Source of the DNA: a bacterium
Lineage (GTDB): Bacteria; Myxococcota_A; Bradymonadia; UBA7976; UBA1532
Direction: 5' to 3'
Length of the DNA: 59,913 bases
Assembly (NCBI GenBank): GCA_030426085.1
Contig: JAUHYW010000068.1
Location: 1-59,913, forward strand
The first letter of the stretch is position 1; each line of letters opens with the position of its first letter. Under the pieces are notes generated by a model that made no database searches, had not been told where the DNA came from, and saw only the letters and a program-made list of their open reading frames with translations. The position numbers were made by a program, and so were the translations under genes. Below, piece by piece: positions 13,311-21,444 of this stretch.

Positions 13311-14087
13311 TCAGGCAGCCGGGGCGAACGCGTCGAGGGCCCGCCCGATGCGCAACGCGACCGCCACCTGCTGCGCGGGGGTGCGGATGAGGTCGTTGCG
13401 CACCTCGATCTCGAGGAAGGGCACCCCATGCGCCCGACCGTGCTTCATGATCGAGTAGGTCAGCGCCCCGGCTTTGCCCGAATAGGGTTCGTTGAGCGCG
13501 ACGATGAAGCCCTCGTCGGCCAGGGCGGCGGCCAGGCGCTCGGCGAGCGCGGCGTGCTCGTCGAAGAGGACCCCGATCTCCATCGGCCGCTTCTCACCCA
13601 GGAAGTCGGCGGTGAAGCTGTGCATCGACACCATGTGCGCCGGGCCCCGGGCGAGGCGGGCCCGGGCCACCCGGTCGACCGCGCCGTGATACGGGGCGTA
13701 GAGGGTCTCGATGCGGTGGCGGATCGTGGCCCGGTCGAGGCCCTGGTTGAAGCTCAGCGGCAGGTCCGCGCAGCGCTCGACGACGAGGTCGGGGCTGGCG
13801 ACCGCCCGGTTGGGGTCGACGAGCAGCCGGCTGAAGTCGCTGAGCACCGCCACGCAGTCCAGCTCGCGGGCGAGGGCCTCAGCGACCGGAGCGATGCCGA
13901 TGTCGTAGCCCCAGTGGTCGTCGAGCAGGCGCCGCTCGGCGGCGGTGGCCTCGACCCCGACGAGCCGGTTGGAGGCGTGCTCGCAGGTGAAGACGAACGG
14001 GCCGGCGGCCCGGGCGGGGTCGCCGATCACCCGGAAGGGCGGGCGGGTCTCGATGGAGGGGTCTTGGATGCGCATGGCGCCCAGCAT
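13311..14087 (-). CDS. N-formylglutamate amidohydrolase family protein
   Basis: 258 residues from ATG at 14087; an ATG four codons later (14075) is an equally good start. Matches the FGase fold: FVFTCEHASN near residues 31-40 (Glu-His metal or active-site motif), DDHWGYDIG, MVSMHSFT, and EPYSGKAGALTYS near the end. The family hydrolyses N-formyl or related amide bonds, classically in histidine breakdown. No other hut genes are near, so the true substrate is unknown; many such stand-alone members act on other acylated amino acids. Cytoplasmic, no signal peptide. Convergent with the porin gene. Confidence 0.88.
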   Translation of the reverse strand: MLGAMRIQDPSIETRPPFRVIGDPARAAGPFVFTCEHASNRLVGVEATAAERRLLDDHWGYDIGIAPVAEALARELDCVAVLSDFSRLLVDPNRAVASPDLVVERCADLPLSFNQGLDRATIRHRIETLYAPYHGAVDRVARARLARGPAHMVSMHSFTADFLGEKRPMEIGVLFDEHAALAERLAAALADEGFIVALNEPYSGKAGALTYSIMKHGRAHGVPFLEIEVRNDLIRTPAQQVAVALRIGRALDAFAPAA

Positions 14088-14128
14088 ACCCGGCGACGGG
14101 CTTCACCGCAGCGCCGGTGGCCGGGTAC

Positions 14129-16030
14129 TCAGCGGCAGCAGAGGACCGAATAGAGCTCGCCGCAGTTCCGCTCCTGCTGGATCTGGACCACGTCCCCGGT
14201 CAGGTTCCCACCGCCGCCGGCGCTGGTGTAGCCGAAGTCCACCCGCATTCGGGTGCCGTTGGAGGCATCGTTGCTGTTGTACATCAGGTTCTGGCAGTTG
14301 CCGTGCAGCGAGTTGCCGCCGCGCGAGGTCTGCGACTCCTGGGTGACGGCCCAGGTCCACACCCCGTCGGCGGCGGCCTCGGCGTTGGCCGAGTAGCTGC
14401 CTGCGGCGACGGCCCGGAACACCTCGTCCGGGCTGCAGAAGTGGGCCGTGGGGTCGTTGGGATAGCTGGTCTGGCACATCGCGTTCGCCGCCTGGATGCC
14501 GGTGTCATCGCCGAATACGAAGCGGCCGTTCGAGGTCTGGTTGCTGCGCCCGAGCAGGTACGCCACCCGGTTCTGGATGAGCTGGTCGATGACCGCCTCG
14601 AGCTCGTCGATCCGGTCGGAGAGCGCGGTCACCTGGGCCCCGGTGGCGTAGTTCCGGGCGTCGAGGGCGTTGGTGGTGACGTAGGTCCGGCCGACGTCCT
14701 CCCGCAGGGTGTCGACGTAGGCCCGGTTGGCGTAGTCCCGGTCGTCGAGATCGACCCCGGTGATGTAGCCCTGGTCCCGCACCCACTGCTCGGTCGCGTA
14801 GCCCCGCCCGGCGAGGTCGGCGTTGCTGACGTAGGTCCCGGCCAGCTCGGCCCCGTAGGCCACGAGCGCGTCGGCGTCGACGTAGTCGCGGGCGTCGAGC
14901 TGCTCGCCGGTCAGGTAGCCCTGGTCACGCACCCACTGCTCGGTCGCGAAGCCCGCGGCCGCGTCGGCGGTGAGGTAGCCCTGATCGCGCACCCACTGCT
15001 CGCTCGCGTAGCCGTCGAGCGCGTCCGCCCCCAGGTAGCCCTGGTCGGAGACATAGCCCTCGACCCAGCCTTCGGTGGCGTACCCCTGGTCGGAGACGTA
15101 GCTCTGAACATAGGCCTCGGTGGCATAGCCCTGGTCCGCGACGTAGCCCAGCACGTCGCCCTCGGTGGCGTAGCCCTGGTCGCGCACCCACTGCTCGGTC
15201 GCGTAGCCTTCGAGCGCGTCGCCCCGCAGGTAGCCCTGCTCCGAGACGTAGTCCCGCACCCACTGCTGCGAGGCGTAGTCCGCCAGCGCGTCGGCCCCGA
15301 CGTAGCCCTGCTCATCGACCCACGCCTGAGAGACATAGCCCTGGTCGCGCACCCACTGCTCGGTGGCGTAGCCCTGATCGCCCACCCACTGCCGGACCCA
15401 GTCCTCGCCGGCGTAGCCCTGCTCACCGACCCACTCCCGGACCCAGTCCTCGGTGGCATAGCCTTCCGGGTCGGGGATGTCGTCGGCGGTGATGTAGCCC
15501 TGATCGCCCACCCACTGCCGGACCCACTGCTCGGTGGTGTAGCCCCGACCGCCCAGCTCGTCCCACCGGGCGTAGCCGCTCAGATCGGCGTCCCGCACGA
15601 AGTCCTCGGCGGTGTAGCCCCCGAGGGTCTCGGCCCACTGCGCGCCCTGAGCCACCCGGGCGTAGGGCACACTGCCGATGCGCTGGCGGGGGCTGGCTTC
15701 ACCCTCGCCCTCGATCTCGACCCCCAGGTAGAGGCCGTCGACCCGGTCGATGACATCGGCGATGGGCTCCATCATGCCGAGGTAGACATAGAAGACGCCG
15801 TTGTCGGGGGTCAGCTCCCACTCTTCGGACCACAGCGGTGACGGGGCGTCGCCGCTCTCGTAGAGGTGGAAGGTCACCATGAGCGGGCCGCTGGCCGGCT
15901 CGCCGCTGGCGTCATCGACGATGTAGCCCTGGTAGGGCAGCACCTGGGGCACGTCCTGGGCCATGGCCGGGGAGAGACAGGCCCCGGCGAGCGCCGCGGC
16001 CAGGATCAGGGGCAGTCGGATGCGGGTCAC
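14129..16030 (-). CDS. Secreted repeat fibre protein ('WVRDQGY' repeats, coiled coil, Cys-containing head)
   Basis: 633 residues. A Sec signal (cleaved near AMA-QD) is followed by a domain at about 26-135 beginning VLPYQGYIVDDASGEP, a module seen at the N-terminus of secreted fibre-like proteins. Residues about 140-450 hold thirteen QGY repeats of the form ATEQWVRDQGY with variants such as GEDWVRQWVGDQGY. This pattern resembles phage tail-fibre and trimeric shaft repeats. A short heptad stretch (ALSDRIDELEAVIDQL) follows, then a C-terminal head of about 150 residues with paired Cys (ANAMCQTSYPND, GNCQNLMYN, ERNCGELYSVLCC). Its ATG overlaps the stop of the upstream lipoprotein gene by four bases, so the two are translationally coupled. 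No other phage genes are near; a cell-surface fibre or adhesin is inferred. Confidence 0.85.
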   Translation of the reverse strand: MTRIRLPLILAAALAGACLSPAMAQDVPQVLPYQGYIVDDASGEPASGPLMVTFHLYESGDAPSPLWSEEWELTPDNGVFYVYLGMMEPIADVIDRVDGLYLGVEIEGEGEASPRQRIGSVPYARVAQGAQWAETLGGYTAEDFVRDADLSGYARWDELGGRGYTTEQWVRQWVGDQGYITADDIPDPEGYATEDWVREWVGEQGYAGEDWVRQWVGDQGYATEQWVRDQGYVSQAWVDEQGYVGADALADYASQQWVRDYVSEQGYLRGDALEGYATEQWVRDQGYATEGDVLGYVADQGYATEAYVQSYVSDQGYATEGWVEGYVSDQGYLGADALDGYASEQWVRDQGYLTADAAAGFATEQWVRDQGYLTGEQLDARDYVDADALVAYGAELAGTYVSNADLAGRGYATEQWVRDQGYITGVDLDDRDYANRAYVDTLREDVGRTYVTTNALDARNYATGAQVTALSDRIDELEAVIDQLIQNRVAYLLGRSNQTSNGRFVFGDDTGIQAANAMCQTSYPNDPTAHFCSPDEVFRAVAAGSYSANAEAAADGVWTWAVTQESQTSRGGNSLHGNCQNLMYNSNDASNGTRMRVDFGYTSAGGGGNLTGDVVQIQQERNCGELYSVLCCR

Positions 16031-16737
16031 GGAGTCCTCCCCGAGCTGATGGGAAAGAGACGCAGCCGGAGGGGGCCCTGCGTCTGCATGCGATGGATCG
16101 GTTCACGGCTGCCCAGCGTCAGGCGCAGCCGGTAGGTGTCGGTGGACAGTTCGCTGCCGGCCGAGAGGAACTGCCCGCCGAGGAAGCGCAGCCCCCCGTC
16201 GGGCTCGGGGCAGACATCGCCCATCGGGCGGCACTGACGGCCGAGCCCGATGGGGCGGCACTCGTAGCCGGCGGGGCAGGCGTCTTCGGCGCAGTCGCGG
16301 GCGCAGACCCGCGGCCCCTGCGGCCCGCCGAGCGGCAGGCACTGATCGTCGGGCCCGCCGCAGTCGCGGTCGTCTTCACAGGGATCGCACAGCTCGCCGG
16401 GCGGGCCCTGGTCGTCGGGCTGGCAGACCGGCTCGCCGAAGACCACGCTGTCGACGCACGACCAGTCATCGGGGCACAGCCCGTCGTCGTCGAGGCAGGG
16501 CCCGGTACAGACGCCGCCGGCGGGGGTCGAGAGGCAGTAACCGCTCTCGCAGTCGCCGGGGCCGTCACACGGCTCGCCGAAGTCGGTGATCGGGCCCTGA
16601 GCGTCGGGCTCGGGTGGATCCATGTCGCCAGCGGTGGCGTCGACCGGCGCGGGATCCGGCGGCTCGCCGGTTGCGCCGTCGTCACAGGCGGTCAACAGCA
16701 ACCCCAGCCCGATGGCTGCGGTGAGACATCTGCGCAC
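16027..16737 (-). CDS. Cys-rich lipoprotein coupled to the fibre gene
   Basis: 236 residues from GTG at 16737, preceded by a purine-rich AAGGGAGGGG (16741-16750). The lipobox is LLTAC and an Asp/Pro-rich spacer follows. Residues about 55-180 contain Cys pairs of the type GEPCDGPGDCESGYC and CDPCEDDRDCGGPDDQC, then a short beta-like tail (GSELSTDTYRLRLTLGS). Its last codon overlaps the fibre protein ATG (16027-16030). Tight coupling suggests the lipoprotein anchors, exports or caps the fibre; that role is inference. Confidence 0.85.
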   Translation of the reverse strand: MRRCLTAAIGLGLLLTACDDGATGEPPDPAPVDATAGDMDPPEPDAQGPITDFGEPCDGPGDCESGYCLSTPAGGVCTGPCLDDDGLCPDDWSCVDSVVFGEPVCQPDDQGPPGELCDPCEDDRDCGGPDDQCLPLGGPQGPRVCARDCAEDACPAGYECRPIGLGRQCRPMGDVCPEPDGGLRFLGGQFLSAGSELSTDTYRLRLTLGSREPIHRMQTQGPLRLRLFPISSGRTP

Positions 16738-16766
16738 GCGCCCCTCCCTTCGTCCGAATCGTCCCC

Positions 16767-16795
16767 AGGCTACGAGAGCGCCGATTACGGATCAA
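16767..16795 (-). promoter_or_regulatory. Candidate sigma-70-type promoter for the lipoprotein-fibre operon
   Basis: On the minus strand TTGATC (16790-16795) and TAGCCT (16767-16772) are separated by exactly 17 bases within an unusually AT-rich patch, about 30 bases before the GTG start at 16737. Matches to consensus are moderate (4/6 and 3/6). Confidence 0.4.
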
Positions 16796-16849
16796 TTACA
16801 ACGGAAGAATCCACTCCGGGTGACGGCCCGTGCCCCGGCGAGAGCCCGC

Positions 16850-16951
16850 TCAGCGGACGACGAACAGCTCCACCAGGATCCCGGCGGCGGTGAAGATGAA
16901 GGCCACCAGGAGGATGAACTTGACCGCGTCCTTGATCTCGTCTTGCTTCAC
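16850..16951 (-). CDS. Tiny single-pass membrane protein (33 aa), candidate
   Basis: A 33-codon frame from GTG (16949-16951) to TGA (16850-16852). It reads VKQDEIKDAVK, then a continuous hydrophobic segment FILLVAFIFTAAGILVELF, then VVR. A charged N-terminus followed by one 18-20 residue membrane helix is what a real small membrane protein looks like, and an in-frame stop lies just upstream, limiting the start. A GAGGG box sits four bases before the GTG, slightly close. It lies alone between the fibre operon and the DUF2330 gene. Function unknown. Chance hydrophobic frames exist, so this is a candidate only. Confidence 0.5.
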   Translation of the reverse strand: MKQDEIKDAVKFILLVAFIFTAAGILVELFVVR

Positions 16952-17128
16952 GCGACCCTCGATCTGATGCGGCCCCCATTAGGTGGCGCCCGGCGCCGTG
17001 GGTCAAGCTCGGTGTGCCGTCGGGCGACGCCGACCGCCTCGGCCGGGCCCGAAAGACAATCCGGCGGCCGGTGTAAGAGATCGCGGCGCCGGAGTCGGGT
17101 GGCCCGGTCACATCGCCGAGGAGAGCCC

Positions 17129-18889
17129 ATGCACCCCGCCCGCACCCTGGTCCGTTCCTGTCTGGCCGCGACGCTGGCCGTCGCCGCGCCCTCCGCCGCA
17201 TTCGCCTGCGGCGGCTTCTTCTGCAACAGCGCCGAGCCGGTCAACCAGGCCGACGAGCAGATCCTGTTCGCCCGGCAGGGGGATCAGGTCGAGATGCACG
17301 TCCAGATCCGCTACGCGGGGCCCCCGGTGGGCTTCGGCTGGCTGCTGCCGGTGCCGGCCGACGTCGAGACGGCCGTCTCCACCGACCAGCTCTTCACCGC
17401 GCTCGGCCGGCGCTACGCCCCCTCGTTCCGGTTGCGCACGGTCTTCGTCGACGGCTGTGAAGAGCCCCAATACCCCGTCGCCGAGGCCGGCCCCGACGCC
17501 GGCATGTTCGCCGAGTCGGACATGGCCGGCGAGCCGCAGCCGGAGGGGGTCAACGTGCTCTCCCGCGAAGCCGTGGGGCCCTACGACCGGGTCATCCTCC
17601 AGGCCGAGAGGGTCGACGCGCTGCTCGCGTGGCTCGACCAGAACGACTTCCAGGTGCCGATGGGCGGCGAGGAGCGCCTCGCGGAGTACGTCGACTCGTC
17701 GGTCTTCGTGGCCCTGAAGCTGCTGCCGGGCGCCGACACCGACGACATCCGCCCGCTGCGCCTGCGCTTCACCGCGCCGGCCCCGGCGGTCCCCATCCGG
17801 CCGACCGCGGTGGCCGCCGAGCCCGACATGGGGGTGGTGGTCTACATGCTCGGCGAGGGGCGCATGGTGCCCCGCAACTACCTGCACGTTCAGGTCAACG
17901 AGGCCATCATCGAGTGGGAGACCGGGGGGGCCAACTACCGCGACGCGGTGTCCCACGCGGTGGACGAGGCCGGCGGGCGGGCGTTCGTGACCGACTACGC
18001 GGGCAACCTCGCCGATCTGCCCGACTTCGACCTGCCCATCGACCTGCCCGGGCTGGCCGAGGTCCGCACGCTCGAAGAGCTGCGGGCCTACCGCAGCGTC
18101 TTGCAGTCCAGCGACCTGCGCCCGCTCGTCCGGGACGCGATCACCCCGCCCGAGGGCGTATCGGTGGACGACGTGCTCGCCCGGCCGTGGGACTACGACT
18201 GGACCGAGATCCCCTGCGACGGCGCGTGGCTGGCGGCGACCATCGAGGAGTCGGTGCAGCCGGTCTGGCGCGAGCTGGACACGCTCTTCGCCCGCCACGG
18301 CTCCATCACCCGCCTCTTCTCGACCCTCAGCCCGGCCGAGATGGACGTCGACCCCATCTTCGATCTCAACCCCGATCTGCCGTCGGTGGCCGCCGAGCGG
18401 TGGGGCGAGCGCCTCGTGGACTGCGGGGACGACGAGTGGCCCGACTACGACACCGCGCTGGTGACGACCGCCAGCGGGTTGCAGTACCGCCTCGTCCAGG
18501 GGCGCAACCCGAACGCGGTGCGCCGGGCGGGCGGCGAGACCGTGCGCGGGGCCGACGAGGTGGGCGCCGCGGTGGTCGAGCGGCCGTTCGCCGCGGGGCC
18601 GTTCGAGACGATGACCGACAACCGCCCTGCGATCGCCGAGCGCTATGGCATGGATCCGGACGGGCCGGTCGATCAGCCGGAGGACGTGATGGACGGCGTC
18701 GGCGGCATGGGCGGCGGCGGCGGCGCGGGCGGCTCGGGTGGCGCCGGGCCGGACGGCGGCGTGCCCATCGACGGGGGCGGGGTCGGGGCCGGGCCGGGCT
18801 GCGCCTGCGACGCGGCGGACGGCTCGCCGGTCGGCTGGTTGTGGGTCGGGCTGCTGATGCTCGGCGGCGTGCGCCGTCGCCGACGCTGA
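17129..18889 (+). CDS. DUF2330 protein with MYXO-CTERM sorting tail
   Basis: 586 residues. The ATG at 17129 is preceded by GAGGAGAG (17118-17125). The signal peptide ends just before the DUF2330 hallmark CGGFFCNSAEPVNQADEQIL. The body keeps family features such as GFGWLLPVP. The C-terminus is a Gly/Ser-rich linker (GGMGGGGGAGGSGGAGPDGG), a GCACD motif, a single hydrophobic segment GWLWVGLLMLGGV and then RRRRR. This is the layout of the MYXO-CTERM signal, recognised and processed in Myxococcota to leave proteins at the cell surface. Molecular function of DUF2330 is unknown. It is the best lineage marker in the window. Confidence 0.92.
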   Translation: MHPARTLVRSCLAATLAVAAPSAAFACGGFFCNSAEPVNQADEQILFARQGDQVEMHVQIRYAGPPVGFGWLLPVPADVETAVSTDQLFTALGRRYAPSFRLRTVFVDGCEEPQYPVAEAGPDAGMFAESDMAGEPQPEGVNVLSREAVGPYDRVILQAERVDALLAWLDQNDFQVPMGGEERLAEYVDSSVFVALKLLPGADTDDIRPLRLRFTAPAPAVPIRPTAVAAEPDMGVVVYMLGEGRMVPRNYLHVQVNEAIIEWETGGANYRDAVSHAVDEAGGRAFVTDYAGNLADLPDFDLPIDLPGLAEVRTLEELRAYRSVLQSSDLRPLVRDAITPPEGVSVDDVLARPWDYDWTEIPCDGAWLAATIEESVQPVWRELDTLFARHGSITRLFSTLSPAEMDVDPIFDLNPDLPSVAAERWGERLVDCGDDEWPDYDTALVTTASGLQYRLVQGRNPNAVRRAGGETVRGADEVGAAVVERPFAAGPFETMTDNRPAIAERYGMDPDGPVDQPEDVMDGVGGMGGGGGAGGSGGAGPDGGVPIDGGGVGAGPGCACDAADGSPVGWLWVGLLMLGGVRRRRR

Positions 18890-18901
18890 TCCCACCCGGC
18901 G

Positions 18902-19474
18902 TCAGCGCACGCTGCTCCGCCGGGCGGCGAGTTCGACCAGCTCGGCCTTCAGCTTCGGATCCGCCTCCCGCTGCGCCGCCTCGGTGAGCGCCTTGCCCGC
19001 CGCCGCCCCCGGCAGGTCGAACAGCGCCGTCGCCGCCGTCCGCCGGATCTGCGCGTCGGGGTCGCTCAGGCGCTCGGTCAGCGCCGGCACCGCCCGATCA
19101 CCGAACACCGTCAGATAGCGCAGCACCTTGTGCCGCACCCCCACCGGGTTCGAGCCGTCGAGCGCGCCGACGTACAGCGTGAACGTCGCGTCGTCGGGCC
19201 ACCACTTCAGCGCCTCGAGCGCCGCCGGCCGCAGCGGCCCGGCGTAGGGATCGGCGGCGATCGCCCGCAGGATCGACGCCGGGTCGTCGGCCGCCGCCTC
19301 GAAGCGGGCGCGCTCGGGCAGCCCGTGGTAGCCCCGCAGCAGCGCCTCGACCTGCGCCCGCGCGCCGGCCGCCTTCTGCTCGGCGGTCTGCTGCCCGGTC
19401 TGGGCGTTGGGGCCGGCGCAGGCGGGGCCGGCGCTCAGAGCGAGGAAGGCGGTCATCACGGTCATCGCACGCAT
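18902..19474 (-). CDS. Small secreted HEAT-repeat-like protein
   Basis: 190 residues. A hydrophobic N-terminal signal (MRAMTVMTAFLALSAGPACA) is followed by a Gln/Ala-rich linker and helical repeats: DPASILRAIAADPYAGPLRPAALEALK, HKVLRYLTVFGDRAVPALTERL, DAQIRRTAATALFDLPG. These fit HEAT/PBS-type repeats, which form protein-binding solenoids. The gene begins only four bases after the metalloprotease stop on the same strand, so they are co-transcribed. A chaperone, inhibitor or partner for that protease is an inference from context. Confidence 0.75.
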   Translation of the reverse strand: MRAMTVMTAFLALSAGPACAGPNAQTGQQTAEQKAAGARAQVEALLRGYHGLPERARFEAAADDPASILRAIAADPYAGPLRPAALEALKWWPDDATFTLYVGALDGSNPVGVRHKVLRYLTVFGDRAVPALTERLSDPDAQIRRTAATALFDLPGAAAGKALTEAAQREADPKLKAELVELAARRSSVR

Positions 19475-19478
19475 CGGC

Positions 19479-21335
19479 TCACTCCTTGGTCAGCGGGTTG
19501 GCCCGGATGACCGACACCTGCTCGGCGCTGATGTCGGTGTGGTCGGGTCCGGCGAGGGGGAACATCAGGTTGGTCCAGTCGGGGCAGCCGGTCGGGAAGT
19601 TGCCGGTGTTGCGGCAGTCGGGGGTGTCAGCGATGGGATCGGTGCTGCGCTGGTTCTGCTCGGTGGTGTGGAACAGCCCGAGGTAGTGGCCGACCTCGTG
19701 GGCCATCACGACCCCGGTGTAGCTGTTGCCGTCGATGATCTGGCCCCCGCCGTCGCGGAAGCGCTGGCCGAGGAACTCCGAGGTGAACACCACCCCGCTG
19801 GCCGGGGTGCCGTGCAGCCCGGCCGGGCCGGGCAGCCCCTGGGAGATGCCGAGCACGCCCCCGCCCCCGGGCAGGGCGAAGGTCTGGATGAACACGATGT
19901 TGAGGCTGAGCGCGTCGTCCCGGGTGTCGCCGGGGGCCTCGGTGAGGGTCAGCACCTCGCCGACGGCCTGCTGGCTGCGCAGCACGGCGTAGTCCTGAGC
20001 CGCCTGCCCCGCGATGTCGAAGAAGCGCACCTGCCCGATCTCGACCCCCACCGGGCGGTAGATGCCCTCGAAGGCGTCGAGCAGCGCCTGCATGTCGCCG
20101 TCGTCGCCCGCCTCGGCGGCCGAGATGCCGATGTCGACCAGGTAGATGTTCAGGTCGATGATCGTGCCGTCCCGCTGCTCGTCGAGCTGATACCAGCAGA
20201 GCTGCTGGCTGTTGCTGGCCAGCACGTAGCGATGGCTGCCGCTCTCGAGCTGATCCTCGAACCGCGAGGTGGCCGGCACCACCGTGGGGTTGATGCTGCC
20301 GAAGAGCGCCGCGCCGGCGGTCTGGAAGTCGTTCTGCCCCCGGAAGTCGATGCGCCCGCCGCTGGGGCGCTCGACCCGCACCGGGTCGATGCGCTGCCCG
20401 TCGATGGAGAACGGCACGATCATGTAGGCGCTGGCGTCCGGGGCGACCTCGTAGTCCACCGCGAAGACCCCGTTCTGCACCGGGCTCTCGCAGGTGATGC
20501 CCAGCGGCGAGTCCTCGAGATCCTCGGGCGGGGCGACCGGGGTGTTGGGGTCGGGGAAGCACACCCCGAGGCCCTGGCCCACCGGCTGGCACAGGTAGCC
20601 CGGCCGACAGTCGCCCGGGGCCTGGCACATGCGCACGCAGAAGGTCGGGTTGTTGGAGACGAAGCACCGGTTGTCGACCTCGGCCCCCGGGCCGCGGGCG
20701 CAGTCGGTGCGATCGGCGCAGCCGACGGTGGTGCAATAGCCCCCGGGCCAGTCGACGATGCAGCCGCCGCCGGCGCACTGCTCGTCCCGCTCGCAGGGCA
20801 TGCCGTCGATCCGGCCGCCGTCCTCGCCGGGCAGGCAGACCCCCTGCCCCTCGAAGTCGACGCAGGTGTAGCCCTCGCGGCAGGGCGCGGCGTCGCAGTT
20901 CACCGCGCAGATGGTCTGGACCGCGGGCACGCAGGTGGTGCCCAGGCCGCACGGGTCGTCGTCGTCGCAGTCGACCACCGCGCAGTAGCCGTCGGGGTAG
21001 CCCGGATCGGGCAGGCAGACACCCGCCTCGCAGTCGGCGTCCCGGTCGCAGGCCTCACCGGGGCCGGCGCCTTCGCCCTCGGGCGGCGCCATGTCGGGGC
21101 CGGGGCCAGCATCGGGCTCGGGCTCCGGATCGGGCGCCGCCATGTCGCGGGCCGGGCCGACGTCGGGCTCGGGGTCGGGGTCGGGCGCCGGGTCGGGATC
21201 ACCGCCGTCCGCCGGCTCCAGCATGATGACGCCCATGTCGCCGCCGGGGCCGGCGTCCGAGTCGCTCGCGGGGGGGTCGGAACACGCCGCGAGCAGGGCG
21301 GCGAGGCACAACGGCGTCAGCGTCGACGTTCGCAT
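19479..21335 (-). CDS. Zinc metalloprotease lipoprotein (M43/pappalysin-like)
   Basis: 618 residues. The ATG at 21335 opens a lipoprotein signal with lipobox LLAAC. Acidic spacer rich in Asp, Pro and Glu follows (to about residue 115), then Cys-rich modules such as CDRDADCEAGVCLPDPGYPDGYC to about 290. The catalytic domain is C-terminal: HEVGHYLGLFH with zinc ligands H546, H550, H556 and catalytic E547, followed by the Met-turn-like NLMFP. This is the metzincin pattern of peptidase family M43, whose members are secreted proteases. The lipobox predicts membrane anchoring. The following HEAT-like gene is separated by four bases. Substrate unknown. Confidence 0.9.
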   Translation of the reverse strand: MRTSTLTPLCLAALLAACSDPPASDSDAGPGGDMGVIMLEPADGGDPDPAPDPDPEPDVGPARDMAAPDPEPEPDAGPGPDMAPPEGEGAGPGEACDRDADCEAGVCLPDPGYPDGYCAVVDCDDDDPCGLGTTCVPAVQTICAVNCDAAPCREGYTCVDFEGQGVCLPGEDGGRIDGMPCERDEQCAGGGCIVDWPGGYCTTVGCADRTDCARGPGAEVDNRCFVSNNPTFCVRMCQAPGDCRPGYLCQPVGQGLGVCFPDPNTPVAPPEDLEDSPLGITCESPVQNGVFAVDYEVAPDASAYMIVPFSIDGQRIDPVRVERPSGGRIDFRGQNDFQTAGAALFGSINPTVVPATSRFEDQLESGSHRYVLASNSQQLCWYQLDEQRDGTIIDLNIYLVDIGISAAEAGDDGDMQALLDAFEGIYRPVGVEIGQVRFFDIAGQAAQDYAVLRSQQAVGEVLTLTEAPGDTRDDALSLNIVFIQTFALPGGGGVLGISQGLPGPAGLHGTPASGVVFTSEFLGQRFRDGGGQIIDGNSYTGVVMAHEVGHYLGLFHTTEQNQRSTDPIADTPDCRNTGNFPTGCPDWTNLMFPLAGPDHTDISAEQVSVIRANPLTKE

Positions 21336-21444
21336 CGGGACTCCAGGGTGGGTCGGGTGCCGCGGCCGGTCAGCAAGAAATATTCCGTGCGTTCGTGAAC
21401 GGTGATCACGGGCCGTGCAAGCCCTCTCCGGGCAAGGCTTTCTG

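Noticed and set aside
14117-15841. A 574-codon plus-strand frame with repeated 'VALVAHPLLGGVA' blocks
   Set aside because: The regularity is inherited from the fibre-protein repeats on the minus strand. There is no signal or start context, and the minus frame has a Sec signal and operon coupling.
14129-16030. Prophage tail-fibre gene
   Set aside because: No other phage structural, lysis or integrase gene is present, and the protein has a Sec signal and a lipoprotein partner.
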